From positions 5,994,001 to 6,058,000 of the forward strand of contig NZ_CP023701.1 of the NCBI RefSeq assembly GCF_008704535.1: 64,000 nt of DNA, read 5' to 3'. Under the pieces are notes generated by a model that did no database searches, was not told where the DNA came from, and saw only the letters and a program-made list of their open reading frames with translations. Positions 8,793-17,359 of this stretch are shown one piece after another; positions within the stretch are counted from its first letter, which is position 1, and every line of letters begins with the position of its first letter. The translations under genes and the position numbers were made by a program. Source of the stretch: Streptomyces subrutilus. Lineage in GTDB: Bacteria; Actinomycetota; Actinomycetes; Streptomycetales; Streptomycetaceae.

Positions 8793-10268
8793 ATGGAGAT
8801 CAACGATCTGACCCCGGCCGAACGCCTCCTGTGGGAGGCGTTCCCGCGCGGCGGGCGCGTCGATTTCCGGACCGCCCCCGACGAGGACGCCGCCGGGGGC
8901 GCGGACTGGGGGCCCGAGCGCACCGTGCGCGCCGAGGTGGTCACGGCCCTGCTCCTGGGCGGCCCCCGCGCCCCGGGCCGGGTCGCCGGTCTCAACGTCC
9001 GGGGCGCCCGGATCACGGGCAAGCTGAACCTGAAGTTCGCCGTCGTCGAGCACGCCATCCGGCTGCGCGGCTGCTGGTTCGAACGCTCGCCCCTGGTCTA
9101 CGGCGCCCAGCTGCGCGCCCTGGTGCTCAGCGACTCGGCGATGCCCGGCCTCACCGCCACCTCCGTCACCATCGAGGTCGTGCTGCGGCTGCCCTGCTGC
9201 ACGATCACCGGGCCCGTCCGGCTCGCCGGCGCCCGCATCGCCGGCGGCCTCTTCCTCCAGCGCGCCGTCATCGGCACCCCGGGCGCCGCCGATCCGGGCG
9301 CCGAGCCGCCGCTCCAGTTCAACCACGCCGACATCGGCACCGACGTCATCGCCACCGACCTCACCGTCCACGGCCAGACCCGCGTCAACGGCGCCACCGT
9401 CGGCGGCCAGATCAACCTCGACGGCGCCCGCCTGCTCGCCCCCGGCGGCACCGCCCTGCACGCCGAGACCCTGACCGTCGGCACGGACCTGCGCGCCATG
9501 CGGATGGAGGCCCGCGGCCGGGTCAACCTGACCGGCTCGCGCATACCGGGCCAGCTCAACTTCGCCTACGCCCGGTTCGTCAACCCCGGCGGCGTCGCCC
9601 TGCGCGCCTCCAGCTGCCTGGTCGGCGAGGTCTGGCTGCGCTCCTGCGAAACCATCCAGGGCAGCCTCAACCTGCGGCGCTCCCAGTTCGACCGGCTGCA
9701 CATGCCGCCCGAGACCTGGCCGGAGGAGATCCGCATCGACGGGCTCACCTACCGCGCCCTCGCCCCGCACCTCCCGGCCGCCCAGCGGCTCCCGGCCCTG
9801 GAGCGCGAGGAGTCGGGCTACGTCCCGTACGCCTACGAGCAGCTCGCCGCGTCCTACCGCACCGCCGGTGACGAGGCCGCCGCCCGGACCGTCCAGCTCG
9901 CCAAGCTGCGCCGCCACCGGCGCACCCTGCCCCGGCACGCACGGGCCTGGGGGCTGCTCCAGGACGTCACCGTCGGCTACGGGTTCCGGCCGCTGCGCGC
10001 GGCGGGCTGGCTGCTGGCGCTGCTGGTGACCGGGGCGGTCGCGTTCGCGCTGCACGCGCCGCGGCCGCTCAAGCCGGGGGAGGCCCCGGACTTCAACCCG
10101 CTGTTCTACACGCTGGACCTGCTGGTGCCGATCATCGGCTTCGGCCAGGAGTCGGCCTACGCGCCGGGCGGCTGGTACCAGTGGCTGTCGTACCTGCTGA
10201 TCGTGACCGGCTGGATCCTCGCCACCACCACCGCGGCGGGCGTCACCCGGTCCCTGCAGCGACAGTGA
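8793..10268 (+). CDS. Membrane-anchored protein with pentapeptide-like repeats, function unknown
   Basis: A 491-residue protein. Residues about 60-310 are rich in repeating ARITGKLNL / GARIAGGLFL / SRIPGQLNF units, resembling a right-handed beta-helix of pentapeptide-repeat type. A middle section (about 325-400) has RLPALEREESGYVPYAYEQL and a basic stretch, then two predicted membrane helices (WLLALLVTGAVAFAL and WLSYLLIVTGWILATTTAAG). Streptomycete annotations sometimes call such proteins 'membrane-associated oxidoreductase', but no cofactor motif is visible, so that name is not adopted. It starts 69 nt after the efflux pump and may be read from the same promoter. Confidence 0.6.
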   Translation: MEINDLTPAERLLWEAFPRGGRVDFRTAPDEDAAGGADWGPERTVRAEVVTALLLGGPRAPGRVAGLNVRGARITGKLNLKFAVVEHAIRLRGCWFERSPLVYGAQLRALVLSDSAMPGLTATSVTIEVVLRLPCCTITGPVRLAGARIAGGLFLQRAVIGTPGAADPGAEPPLQFNHADIGTDVIATDLTVHGQTRVNGATVGGQINLDGARLLAPGGTALHAETLTVGTDLRAMRMEARGRVNLTGSRIPGQLNFAYARFVNPGGVALRASSCLVGEVWLRSCETIQGSLNLRRSQFDRLHMPPETWPEEIRIDGLTYRALAPHLPAAQRLPALEREESGYVPYAYEQLAASYRTAGDEAAARTVQLAKLRRHRRTLPRHARAWGLLQDVTVGYGFRPLRAAGWLLALLVTGAVAFALHAPRPLKPGEAPDFNPLFYTLDLLVPIIGFGQESAYAPGGWYQWLSYLLIVTGWILATTTAAGVTRSLQRQ

Positions 10269-10283
10269 CCGGGTGACGCCCGG

Positions 10284-10955
10284 TCAGGCGGCCTTCGCCT
10301 TGGTGGCGTACATGTCCACGTACTCCTGGCCCGACAGCCGCATGACCTCGGCCATCACCGAGTCGGTGACCGCGCGCAGCACGTAGCGGTCGCGGTCCAT
10401 GCCCTCGTAGCGGGAGAACTCCATCGGCTCGCCGAAGCGGATCGTGACCTTGCCCGGGCGCGGCATGCCGGCGCCGCCGGGCTGGAGCTTGTCGGTGCCG
10501 ATCATCGCGAACGGGACCACGGGGGCGCCGGTCATCAGGGTGAGGCGGGCGATGCCGGTGCGGCCGCGGTACAGCCGGCCGTCGGGGGAGCGGGTGCCCT
10601 CGGGGTAGATGCCGAAGACCTTCCCCTCGTCGAGGATGCGGCGGCCGGTCATCAGGGCCGCGACCCCGCCGTTGGCGCCGTCGCGGTCGACGGGGATCAT
10701 CCCGGAGCCGGTGAAGAACCACGCCATCAGCCGGCCCTTGAGGCCCTTGCCCGTCACGTACTCGTCCTTGCCGATGAAGTGGACCGTGCGGTCGCACACC
10801 AGGGGCAGGAGCATCGAGTCGATGAAGGTCAGGTGGTTGCCCGCGAGGATCACCGGCCCGGAGCCGGGAATGTTCTCGACGCCCTCCACACGGGTGCGGA
10901 TCAGCGTACGGATGACCGGTCCGACAGTGGCTTTGATGAGCGCGGTACGGAACAA
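10284..10955 (-). CDS. 1-acyl-sn-glycerol-3-phosphate acyltransferase (PlsC-like)
   Basis: A 223-residue membrane-associated acyltransferase of the PlsC family, which adds the second acyl chain in phospholipid synthesis or acylates a related lipid. The HX4D motif appears as NHLTFIDS, and YPEGTRSPDGRLYRGR is the glycerol-phosphate-binding motif. The start is taken as TTG at 10955, because GGAGGG (10967-10962) is 6 nt upstream and the first residues then read LFRTALIKATVGPV. The reading frame stays open further upstream without family similarity. It is convergent with the preceding gene, only 15 nt apart. Confidence 0.87.
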   Translation of the reverse strand: MFRTALIKATVGPVIRTLIRTRVEGVENIPGSGPVILAGNHLTFIDSMLLPLVCDRTVHFIGKDEYVTGKGLKGRLMAWFFTGSGMIPVDRDGANGGVAALMTGRRILDEGKVFGIYPEGTRSPDGRLYRGRTGIARLTLMTGAPVVPFAMIGTDKLQPGGAGMPRPGKVTIRFGEPMEFSRYEGMDRDRYVLRAVTDSVMAEVMRLSGQEYVDMYATKAKAA

Positions 10956-11232
10956 CGTGGGCCCTCCGGCATCGAAAAGCGGTTCGCGCACACCGCCCCG
11001 CGGGCGGGGGTGCAGGTGAGGACGATACTCGCGGCCCGGGCCTGATCGCACATCGGGCTCACGTGTCGGATACGCAGTGTTGACGCGCGTTCCGGCCGTG
11101 TTCCGCCGCAGCACCCCCTCCCGACACCGCCCCTTGCCTACCATCGGCACGCCGACCGCGGGCCGTCGGGCGTTTCCGGGACAGCAGGGAGACCGGGACC
11201 GCGGGCCCCGTTCACGACGAGGAGTGGCAGTC

Positions 11233-12420
11233 ATGGCACAGGGTGGGGCAGCGCGGCGCGCGGTACTGGGGGCGGCGGTCCTGGCGGCCGGTACGGGCAT
11301 CACCGGACTCGCGGCGGGAACCGCGTCCGCGGCGCAGGCCGCACCCGGGGACGGGGGCCGCGGCGGCGGGCCGGACCGGGGGCTGCGGGACCTTCCGTAC
11401 CCGACGGTCATCGGGCACCGCGGCGCCAGCGGGTACCGGCCGGAGCACACGATGGGCTCCTACCAGCTCGCCCTCGACCTCGGGGCCGACGTGATCGAGC
11501 AGGACCTCGTGCCGACCCGGGACGGGCACCTGGTGTGCCGGCACGAGAACGAGATCGGCGGCACCACCGACGTCGCCGACCACCCCGAGTTCGCCTCCCG
11601 GCGCACCACCAGGTCCGTCGACGGGGTCGCGGTCACCGGCTGGTTCACCGAGGACTTCACGCTGGCCGAACTGAAGCGGCTGCGGGCCAAGGAGCGCATC
11701 CCGGCCCTGCGCCAGCGCGGCACCCTCTACGACGGCCGGTGGGAGGTGCCCACCTTCGAGGAGGTGCTGCGCTGGGCCGACCGCGAGGGCGCGCGCCGCG
11801 GCCGGAAGGTCTGGCTGTACGTCGAGACCAAGCACCCCAGCCACTTCCGCTCGCTGGGCCTCGGCCTGGAGGAGCGCCTCGCCACCCTGCTGCGCCGCCA
11901 CGGACGCGACGGCCGCGGCGCGCCCGTCATCCTCCAGTCCTTCGAACCGTCCAGCATCCAGCGGCTCGCCCGGCTGGTCGCCGCCCCGCGGGTGGTCCTG
12001 CTCTCCGCGGCGAACACCCGCCCGTGGGACTTCGAACTGGCCGAGGACCCCCGTACGGTGGCCGACCTCGTCACGCCCGCGGGCCTGAAGTGGATCGCGG
12101 GCTTCGCCCAGGGCATCGGCCCCACCATGGACCTGGTCCTGCCGCGCGACGCGGCCGGCGGGCTCGGCGCCCCCACCGGGCTGGTCGCGGACGCGCACGC
12201 CCGCGGGCTGGTCGTGCACCCGTACACCGCGCGCAACGAGAACTCCTTCCTCCCGGCCGAGTACCGCAAGGGCGCCGATCCGGCCGCCTACGGGGACGCC
12301 TTCGGCGCGTTCCGCCGCTACTTCGAGCAGGGCATCGACGGGATCTTCACCGACAACCCGGACACCGGACTGCTCGCGGCCGAGGACTTCCGCCCGGGCC
12401 GCCGCCCCGTCAACCGCTGA
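11233..12420 (+). CDS. glpQ: Secreted glycerophosphodiester phosphodiesterase
   Basis: A 395-residue exported enzyme that hydrolyses glycerophosphodiesters to glycerol 3-phosphate and an alcohol. The N-terminus (MAQGGAARRAVLGAAV...TASAAQA) is a signal peptide with two adjacent arginines, suggesting Tat export. Catalytic motifs are IGHRGASGYRPEHT, VIEQDLVPTRDGHLVCRHE and VETK, giving the metal-binding Glu/Asp and the His pair of the family. The extra insertion around EVPTFEEVLRWAD and the C-terminal GIDGIFTDNPD are also typical. ATG 11233 has GAGGAG at 11219-11224. The symbol reflects family membership; paralogues are common in Streptomyces. Confidence 0.9.
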   Translation: MAQGGAARRAVLGAAVLAAGTGITGLAAGTASAAQAAPGDGGRGGGPDRGLRDLPYPTVIGHRGASGYRPEHTMGSYQLALDLGADVIEQDLVPTRDGHLVCRHENEIGGTTDVADHPEFASRRTTRSVDGVAVTGWFTEDFTLAELKRLRAKERIPALRQRGTLYDGRWEVPTFEEVLRWADREGARRGRKVWLYVETKHPSHFRSLGLGLEERLATLLRRHGRDGRGAPVILQSFEPSSIQRLARLVAAPRVVLLSAANTRPWDFELAEDPRTVADLVTPAGLKWIAGFAQGIGPTMDLVLPRDAAGGLGAPTGLVADAHARGLVVHPYTARNENSFLPAEYRKGADPAAYGDAFGAFRRYFEQGIDGIFTDNPDTGLLAAEDFRPGRRPVNR

Positions 12421-12493
12421 GCGGAGCTTCCCGTACGAGTGGGCCGGGCGCGACGGGGAAACCGCCGGGCCCGCCCGGTTCGTCCCGCCCGGC

Positions 12494-13015
12494 ATGGACC
12501 TGTTGAAGGCTGATCTGCTCGACGAGCTCGGCCCGTTGCTCTCCGCCGAGGCGGCCGCGGAGGCCCCGGGCGCCGGAGTGGACCCCGCCGACCTGGAACA
12601 ATCCGTCTGGGTCCGGCTGCTGGAGAGCGGCCCGGGCCCCCCCGACCCCACCGGCCGCGCCCGGTGGCTGCGCCGGGCCGTGCGCGCCGAGGCCCGCCGC
12701 GCCCGCCGGCGCGCACGGCGCGAAATCCCCTACGGTTCGGCCCCCGCGGACGCGGGCGGCGCCCCGGAGGACGCCCTGATGCACGGGGAGGCGAACCGGG
12801 CGCTGCGGTCCGCCGTCGCCCGGCTGCCCGGACGCTGTCCGGAACTGATGGGGGCGCTTCTTTCGCCAAGAGACCTCACCTACCGTGAAATCGCAGGAGA
12901 GTTGGGTATCTCACAAGGAAGTTTGGGGCCCGTCCGTTCCCGTTGCCTGGGATGTCTGCGCAGAATGCTGGCTGCAGAGGTTGCGGCTCCTGGCCTGCGG
13001 GGAAAGGAGCGGTAG
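12494..13015 (+). CDS. Small sigma-70-family (ECF-like) sigma factor
   Basis: A 173-residue protein. The N-terminal half has a degenerate region-2-like helix with DPADLEQSVWVRLLES and a strongly basic patch WLRRAVRAEARRARRRARRE. The C-terminal region (about 105-160) is region 4: LPGRCPELMGALLSPRDLTYREIAGELGISQGSLG, a helix-turn-helix that binds -35 elements. No anti-sigma factor is adjacent; a GNAT gene follows after 37 nt. The conserved region 2 is weak compared with classical ECFs, so promoter melting ability is uncertain. The start ATG has no strong Shine-Dalgarno. It could be a sigma-like regulator rather than an active sigma. Confidence 0.7.
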   Translation: MDLLKADLLDELGPLLSAEAAAEAPGAGVDPADLEQSVWVRLLESGPGPPDPTGRARWLRRAVRAEARRARRRARREIPYGSAPADAGGAPEDALMHGEANRALRSAVARLPGRCPELMGALLSPRDLTYREIAGELGISQGSLGPVRSRCLGCLRRMLAAEVAAPGLRGKER

Positions 13016-13052
13016 ACCACGGGGCTACCAGGTGAGCGGGAGGCATGCGCAC

Positions 13053-13559
13053 ATGGGCATGAGCGTGACCATATCGGCGGCGGCTGCCGAGGATGCCGAG
13101 CAGATCCTCAAACTGCAGTACCTGGCGTTCCAGCGCGAGGCCGAGCTCTACGGCAACTACCTCATCCAGCCGCTCACCCAGTCCCTGGACTCCCTGAAGG
13201 CCGAGCTGGCCGCGGACACGGTCCTCGTCGCCCGGCTCGGGGGCGAGGTCGTCGGCACCGTCCGCGGCAACGTCGACGGGGACGGCACCGGCCGGATCGC
13301 CAAGCTGTGCGTCCACCCGCGGCTGCAGGGCCACGGCCTCGGCGCGCGCCTGCTGCGCGCCGTCGAGGAGGCCCTCGCCGGCCACGACGGCACCGTCCGC
13401 TTCCGTCTGCACTCCGGTCACCGCAGCGAGTCCAACCTGCGGCTCTACCGCAAGGCGGGCTACCTCGCGGTCGGTGGACGCACGGCATCCGACGGGGTGC
13501 AGCTGGTGATCCTGGAGAAGGACGCCAAGGACCCGACCGAGTTCGCCGTCAGCGCGTAG
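13053..13559 (+). CDS. GNAT-family N-acetyltransferase
   Basis: A 168-residue acetyltransferase. The acetyl-CoA loop appears as KLCVHPRLQGHGLGARLLRA (about residues 83-102), and the C-terminal segment has SESNLRLYRKAGYLAVG. Substrate is unknown; the family acetylates small amines or protein N-termini. ATG 13053 is chosen because GGGAGG at 13038-13043 is 9 nt upstream. An out-of-frame ATG lies between. It follows the sigma-like gene by 37 nt in the same direction and ends at a terminator, so the two may be an operon. Confidence 0.85.
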   Translation: MGMSVTISAAAAEDAEQILKLQYLAFQREAELYGNYLIQPLTQSLDSLKAELAADTVLVARLGGEVVGTVRGNVDGDGTGRIAKLCVHPRLQGHGLGARLLRAVEEALAGHDGTVRFRLHSGHRSESNLRLYRKAGYLAVGGRTASDGVQLVILEKDAKDPTEFAVSA

Positions 13560-13568
13560 GACGGGGCC

Positions 13569-13595
13569 CGGCTCCGGACCCCGTGTCCGGAGCCG
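13569..13595. terminator. Bidirectional hairpin between convergent genes
   Basis: Arms CGGCTCCGGAC (13569-13579) and GTCCGGAGCCG (13585-13595) pair perfectly over 11 bp with a 5-nt loop. It sits between the GNAT stop and the convergent membrane gene. There is no U-run on either side. Confidence 0.7.
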
Positions 13596-13607
13596 TCCGC
13601 CCGCACG

Positions 13608-14024
13608 TCAGCGCCTGCGCCGCAGCCAGAGCATTCCGGTGACGGGCAGGATCACCGGGATGAACAGGTAGCCCATCCCGAAGTCCGACCACACCGTCGC
13701 GTCGGGGAAGGCCTCCGGCCGCACCAGGGTCCAGGTGCCCACGGCCAGCACGCCCGCCAGCTCCGCCGCGCAGCAGACCAGCGCCGCCTTGCGGGCCCGC
13801 TCCCCGCCCCGCACCAGCGAGTACGTGATGAAGGCGTAGGCCAGTGCGGCCACCCCGGAGAGCGCGTACGGCAGCGGGGCCCGGTCGAACTCCGTGGAGA
13901 TCTGGTAGGCGGAGCGCGAGACCGCGCCCACCACCATCACCCCGTACAGCCAGACCAGCAGCAGGCCCGGTCCGGAGACGAGCCGCTTGCGGGCCGCGGG
14001 TGTTTCGGTCGTCGTGTCAGGCAC
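13608..14024 (-). CDS. Conserved membrane protein, function unknown
   Basis: A 138-residue protein with four predicted membrane helices (LLLVWLYGVMVVGAV, YALSGVAALAYAFITYSL, ALVCCAAELAGVLAVGTWTL, GYLFIPVILPVTGMLWL). A short polar N-terminus (MPDTTTETPAARKRLVSG) precedes helix 1 and a tetra-arginine tail follows helix 4. The start overlaps the end of the upstream membrane gene by 8 nt, so they are translationally coupled and probably partners. No functional motif is recognised. Confidence 0.75.
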   Translation of the reverse strand: MPDTTTETPAARKRLVSGPGLLLVWLYGVMVVGAVSRSAYQISTEFDRAPLPYALSGVAALAYAFITYSLVRGGERARKAALVCCAAELAGVLAVGTWTLVRPEAFPDATVWSDFGMGYLFIPVILPVTGMLWLRRRR

Positions 14025-14385
14025 CGGTGGTTCCCCAGATGTCGTAGAGCCGCACTTCGAGGACGGCCAGCACGACCGCGCCCGCGGCCACCGTCACCGA
14101 GCCCCACTTGGTGCGCTCGGTCAGCGAGAGCATTCCGGCGGCGGGCACGGCCGCGAAGGCGCCGATCAGGTAGGCCACGAAGATCACCGCGCCCTCGTCC
14201 GGCTTCCCGCCCTGCGCCAGCCTGACCAGCCCCACCACCAGCTGGGCCAGGACCAGCACGGTCACCACGGCCATGCCGATGAAGTGCCAGTCCTTGGTCG
14301 GCTGGTCCCGCCAGGCGGCATGGCCGCACCAGGCGGCGAGGGCGAGTGCGGCCACGCCGATGGCGACCGTCAGGGCGTCGAGCAT
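14017..14385 (-). CDS. Conserved membrane protein, function unknown
   Basis: A 122-residue protein with four hydrophobic helices (ALTVAIGVAALALAAWCG, FIGMAVVTVLVLAQLVVGLV, VIFVAYLIGAFAAVPAAGML, SVTVAAGAVVLAVLEV). The same size and topology class as the gene it overlaps downstream (8 nt). This suggests a two-subunit membrane complex, but no known family motif is visible. The start ATG at 14385 is 68 nt from the divergent HAD hydrolase gene. Confidence 0.75.
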   Translation of the reverse strand: MLDALTVAIGVAALALAAWCGHAAWRDQPTKDWHFIGMAVVTVLVLAQLVVGLVRLAQGGKPDEGAVIFVAYLIGAFAAVPAAGMLSLTERTKWGSVTVAAGAVVLAVLEVRLYDIWGTTGA

Positions 14386-14453
14386 GCAGCGAGGGTATTA
14401 CGGGCCGAAAGACCCGATGCGCGCACCCCTGGGCCCGCGCTTGTCTGGAAGGT

Positions 14454-15107
14454 ATGAAACTGCACGCCGACGCCCTCCTCTTCGACAACGACGGCACCCT
14501 CGTCTCCTCCATGGACTCCGTCCACCGCTGCTGGACCCGCTGGGCCCGGGAGTACGGGATCACCGAGGAGCGGTTCGCCGCGGTCGAACTGCACGGCCGA
14601 CCCGCCGCCGAGATCATCGCCGAGCTGCTGCCCGCCGAGCGGCGGGCCGCCGCGCTCACCCGCATCGAGGCCCTGGAGGTGGAGGACGTGGCGGGCGGCG
14701 TCGTCCTGCTCCCCGGGACCGAGGAGCTGCTGTCCGCGCTCCCGGCCGGCCGCTGGGCGGTGGTCACCTCCGCCACCCGCCCGCTCGCCGAGGCCCGCCT
14801 GCGCGAGGCCGGCATCGGCGCCCCGGTGCTGGTGGCGGCCGACGACGTCACCCGCGGCAAGCCGGACCCCGAGCCCTTTCTGCTGGCGGCCGGGCGGCTC
14901 GGCGCGGACCCGGCCCGCTGCGTGGTCTTCGAGGACGCCCCGGCCGGTCTCGCGGCCGCCCGGGCGGCCGGCATGCGGACCGTGGCCTTGACCACAACGC
15001 ACCCCGCCGGAGAGCTGCGCGCCGACCTGGTCGTACCCGACCTGTCCGCCGTGTCCGTGCAGGTCGGCGCGGGTGGCCTGACCATCGGGACGGACGGCCG
15101 GCCCTGA
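14454..15107 (+). CDS. HAD-superfamily phosphatase (sugar-phosphatase-like)
   Basis: A 217-residue HAD hydrolase. Motif I is FDNDGTLVSS (nucleophile D11, acid/base D13), motif II is VVTSATRP, motif III lies at the GKPDPEPF lysine, and motif IV is VFEDAPAG. The cap domain is the short alpha-helical C1 type between motifs I and II. The overall pattern (VLLPGTEELLSALPAGRWAVVTSA) resembles GPP/YfbT-like sugar or glycerol phosphatases. The substrate is uncertain. ATG 14454 has GGAAGG just upstream. A perfect hairpin lies 7 nt after the stop. Confidence 0.87.
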   Translation: MKLHADALLFDNDGTLVSSMDSVHRCWTRWAREYGITEERFAAVELHGRPAAEIIAELLPAERRAAALTRIEALEVEDVAGGVVLLPGTEELLSALPAGRWAVVTSATRPLAEARLREAGIGAPVLVAADDVTRGKPDPEPFLLAAGRLGADPARCVVFEDAPAGLAAARAAGMRTVALTTTHPAGELRADLVVPDLSAVSVQVGAGGLTIGTDGRP

Positions 15108-15113
15108 CCGTTG

Positions 15114-15154
15114 TCGTCCGGTATGCGGTCGAAAAACGTCCGCATACCGGACGA
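15114..15154 (+). terminator. Strong hairpin after the HAD gene, before the met leader
   Basis: Perfect 15-bp arms (15114-15128 and 15140-15154, core CCGGTATGCGG/CCGCATACCGG) with the 11-nt loop TCGAAAAACGT. There is no U-run. It probably ends HAD transcription. It is 40 nt before the metNIQ leader ORF, so an operator role cannot be excluded. Confidence 0.7.
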
Positions 15155-15194
15155 GCTGGATCGTTCACGGGATACGTCTGCTTTACTTGGGCCC

Positions 15195-15281
15195 ATGACC
15201 ACGACGAGCAGCCGCACCCTTGCGACCGAGGCGACGATGACGCCCGGTGCTCGTTGTATGTGTCGAATGCGCGCCTTCTGA
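15195..15281 (+). CDS. Putative Cys/Met-responsive leader peptide upstream of metNIQ
   Basis: A 28-codon ORF starting ATG 15195 and ending TGA 15281. The last residues are ARCMCRMRAF. Both cysteines use TGT, which is rare in this genome, and a CGA arginine follows. A -10-like TTTACT (15182-15187) is 7 nt before the ATG, so the message may be leaderless. It ends 201 nt before the methionine importer. Actinobacterial sulfur genes often carry small upstream ORFs with Cys clusters that act as ribosome-stalling attenuators. This role is inferred by position and codon content; no clear terminator or antiterminator pair was found between it and metN. Confidence 0.5.
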   Translation: MTTTSSRTLATEATMTPGARCMCRMRAF

Positions 15282-15482
15282 GGGCCCACCACCGCACCTC
15301 GCGCCCCGAAGCGAGATCGGCCGAGCCGCTCCGCCACCGCTCCCGGCAGCGCGGACCGTTCCTGCCCCCCGTGCGCGTCGACCCCATCGTCTTCTGACGG
15401 TTCGACCCGTATCGCGTCCCCAGATGTTTGCCCCGTGCATGGCACCCCGCTGCGCCGTGCACTCGACAGCGACGGAAATCCT

Positions 15483-16562
15483 GTGATCACCACATCGGGC
15501 CTCACGAAGGTCTACCAGTCCCGTGGCCGCGAGGTCACCGCCCTGGACGGCGTCGATCTCCACGTCCGCGAGGGCGAGGTCTTCGGAGTCATCGGCCAGA
15601 GCGGCGCCGGCAAGTCCTCCCTGATCCGCTGCGTGAACCTGCTGGAGCGCCCCACCACCGGCACCGTGAGCGTCGGCGGGGTCGACCTCACCGCGCTGGC
15701 CGGCCGCGGCCGCCGCGCCTCCAGGGAACTGCGCGAGGCCCGCAGCCGCATCGGCATGGTCTTCCAGCACTTCAACCTGCTGTCCTCGCGCACCGTCCGG
15801 GGCAACGTCGAGCTGCCCCTGGAGATCCTCGGCGTCTCCGGCCGCGAGCGCTCCCGCAAGGCCCTGGAACTCCTCGACCTCGTCGGCCTCGCCGACAAGG
15901 CCAAGGCCTACCCCGCCCAGCTCTCCGGCGGCCAGAAGCAGCGCGTCGGCATCGCCCGCGCCCTGGCCGGCGACCCCAAGGTGCTGCTCTCCGACGAGGC
16001 CACCAGCGCCCTGGACCCCGAGACCACCCGCTCCGTCCTCCAGCTGCTGCGCGACCTCAACCAGCAGCTCGGACTGACCGTCCTGCTCATCACCCACGAG
16101 ATGGACGTCGTCAAGTCCGTCTGCGACTCGGCCGCCCTGATGAAGAAGGGCCGGGTCGTCGAGTCCGGCACCGTCGCCGAACTGCTCGCCACCCCCGGCT
16201 CCGAGCTCGCGGCCGAACTCTTCCCCGTCAGCGGCGCCGCCACCGGCCCCGACCGCACCGTCGTCGACGTCACCTTCCACGGCGACGCCGCCACCCGGCC
16301 GGTCGTCTCCCAGCTGGCGCGCACGTACAACATCGACATCTCGATCCTCGGTGCCGCGATGGACACCGTCGCCGGGCGCCAGATCGGCCGGATGCGCATC
16401 GAGCTGCCCGGCCGCTACGAGGACAACGTCGTCCCCGTGGGCTTCCTGCGCGAGCAGGGCCTCCAGGTCGACGTCGTCGACGCGGACGCCGAGGTCGAGG
16501 CGGACACCGACGCCGTACGCGACACCGAGACAGCCGCACTGGTCAAGGATGGTGCCAAGTGA
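15483..16562 (+). CDS. metN: Methionine ABC transporter ATP-binding protein
   Basis: A 359-residue ATPase driving D/L-methionine import. Walker A is GQSGAGKSS (about 39-47), the signature LSGGQKQRVGIARAL, Walker B VLLSDEATSALDP, and the H-loop LITHEMDVV. The last about 90 residues (TVVDVTFHGDAATRPVVSQL...) form the NIL/ACT-like regulatory domain that binds methionine and inhibits transport in MetN. GTG 15483 (MITTSGLTKVY) is the family-like start; the in-frame ATG at 15435 adds 16 unrelated residues and has no ribosome binding site. It overlaps metI by four bases. Confidence 0.93.
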   Translation: MITTSGLTKVYQSRGREVTALDGVDLHVREGEVFGVIGQSGAGKSSLIRCVNLLERPTTGTVSVGGVDLTALAGRGRRASRELREARSRIGMVFQHFNLLSSRTVRGNVELPLEILGVSGRERSRKALELLDLVGLADKAKAYPAQLSGGQKQRVGIARALAGDPKVLLSDEATSALDPETTRSVLQLLRDLNQQLGLTVLLITHEMDVVKSVCDSAALMKKGRVVESGTVAELLATPGSELAAELFPVSGAATGPDRTVVDVTFHGDAATRPVVSQLARTYNIDISILGAAMDTVAGRQIGRMRIELPGRYEDNVVPVGFLREQGLQVDVVDADAEVEADTDAVRDTETAALVKDGAK

Positions 16563-17227
16563 CCTGGTCCGAAATGCAGCCCCTGCTCAGCCAGGGCACC
16601 TACGACACCCTCTACATGGTGCTGTGGTCCACCCTGGTGACCGTCCTGGGCGGACTGCCCATCGGCATCCTGCTCGTCCTCACCGACAAGGGCGGCGTGC
16701 TGCAGAACCAGCCGCTCAACAAGGTCCTCGGCGTGATCGTGAACATAGGCCGCTCGCTGCCGTTCATCATCCTGCTGATCTTCCTGATCCCGGTCACCAC
16801 GGCCGTCGTCGGCACCTTCATCGGCCCCACCGCGATGATCGTCCCGCTCGCCATCGGTGCCATCCCCTTCTTCGCCCGGCTCGTCGAGACGGCCGTCCGC
16901 GAGGTGGACCACGGCCTGATCGAGGCCGTCGAGTCCATGGGCGGCTCCGTCCCCACCCTGGTCGGCAAGGTGCTCCTCCCGCAGGCCCTGCCCTCCCTGG
17001 TCGCCGGCGTCACCACCACGGTCATCACCCTGGTCGGCTACTCCGCCATGGCGGGCGCCGTCGGCGGCGAGGGCCTCGGCTCCAAGGCCATCACCTACGG
17101 CTTCCAGCGCTTCGAGACCGGCTTCATGGTCGCCACCGTCGTGGTCCTCATCGTGCTCGTCACGGTGATCCAGCTGATCGGCGACGGCGTCGTCCGGCTC
17201 CTGGCCCGCCGCGGCCGCACCGCCTGA
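16559..17227 (+). CDS. metI: Methionine ABC transporter permease
   Basis: A 222-residue integral membrane permease with about five helices. The N-terminus is periplasmic-type MTWSEMQPLLSQGTYDTLYM. The EAA-type loop that docks the ATPase appears as EAVESMGGSVPTLVGKVLLP. SMAGAVGGEGLGSKAITYGF is typical of MetI. GTG 16559 overlaps the metN stop (GTGA), so translation is coupled. Downstream metQ begins after 132 nt, which includes a small GGGCC-gcac-GGCCC hairpin. Confidence 0.93.
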   Translation: MTWSEMQPLLSQGTYDTLYMVLWSTLVTVLGGLPIGILLVLTDKGGVLQNQPLNKVLGVIVNIGRSLPFIILLIFLIPVTTAVVGTFIGPTAMIVPLAIGAIPFFARLVETAVREVDHGLIEAVESMGGSVPTLVGKVLLPQALPSLVAGVTTTVITLVGYSAMAGAVGGEGLGSKAITYGFQRFETGFMVATVVVLIVLVTVIQLIGDGVVRLLARRGRTA

Positions 17228-17359
17228 GACCACGGGCCGCACGGCCCGCCCCCACCACCGCACCACCACCGCACCACCCCCGAAAAAAGCCCGCACTTGT
17301 CGTGCTTGGGCCCCCACCAGCAAGTCCTCGGTACTTGTTCAGTCAGAAAGGCACTCTTC

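Noticed and set aside
15108..15482. SAM riboswitch upstream of metNIQ
   Set aside because: No SAM-I, SAM-II or SAM-IV core sequence was recognised; the leader ORF and hairpin explain the region better.
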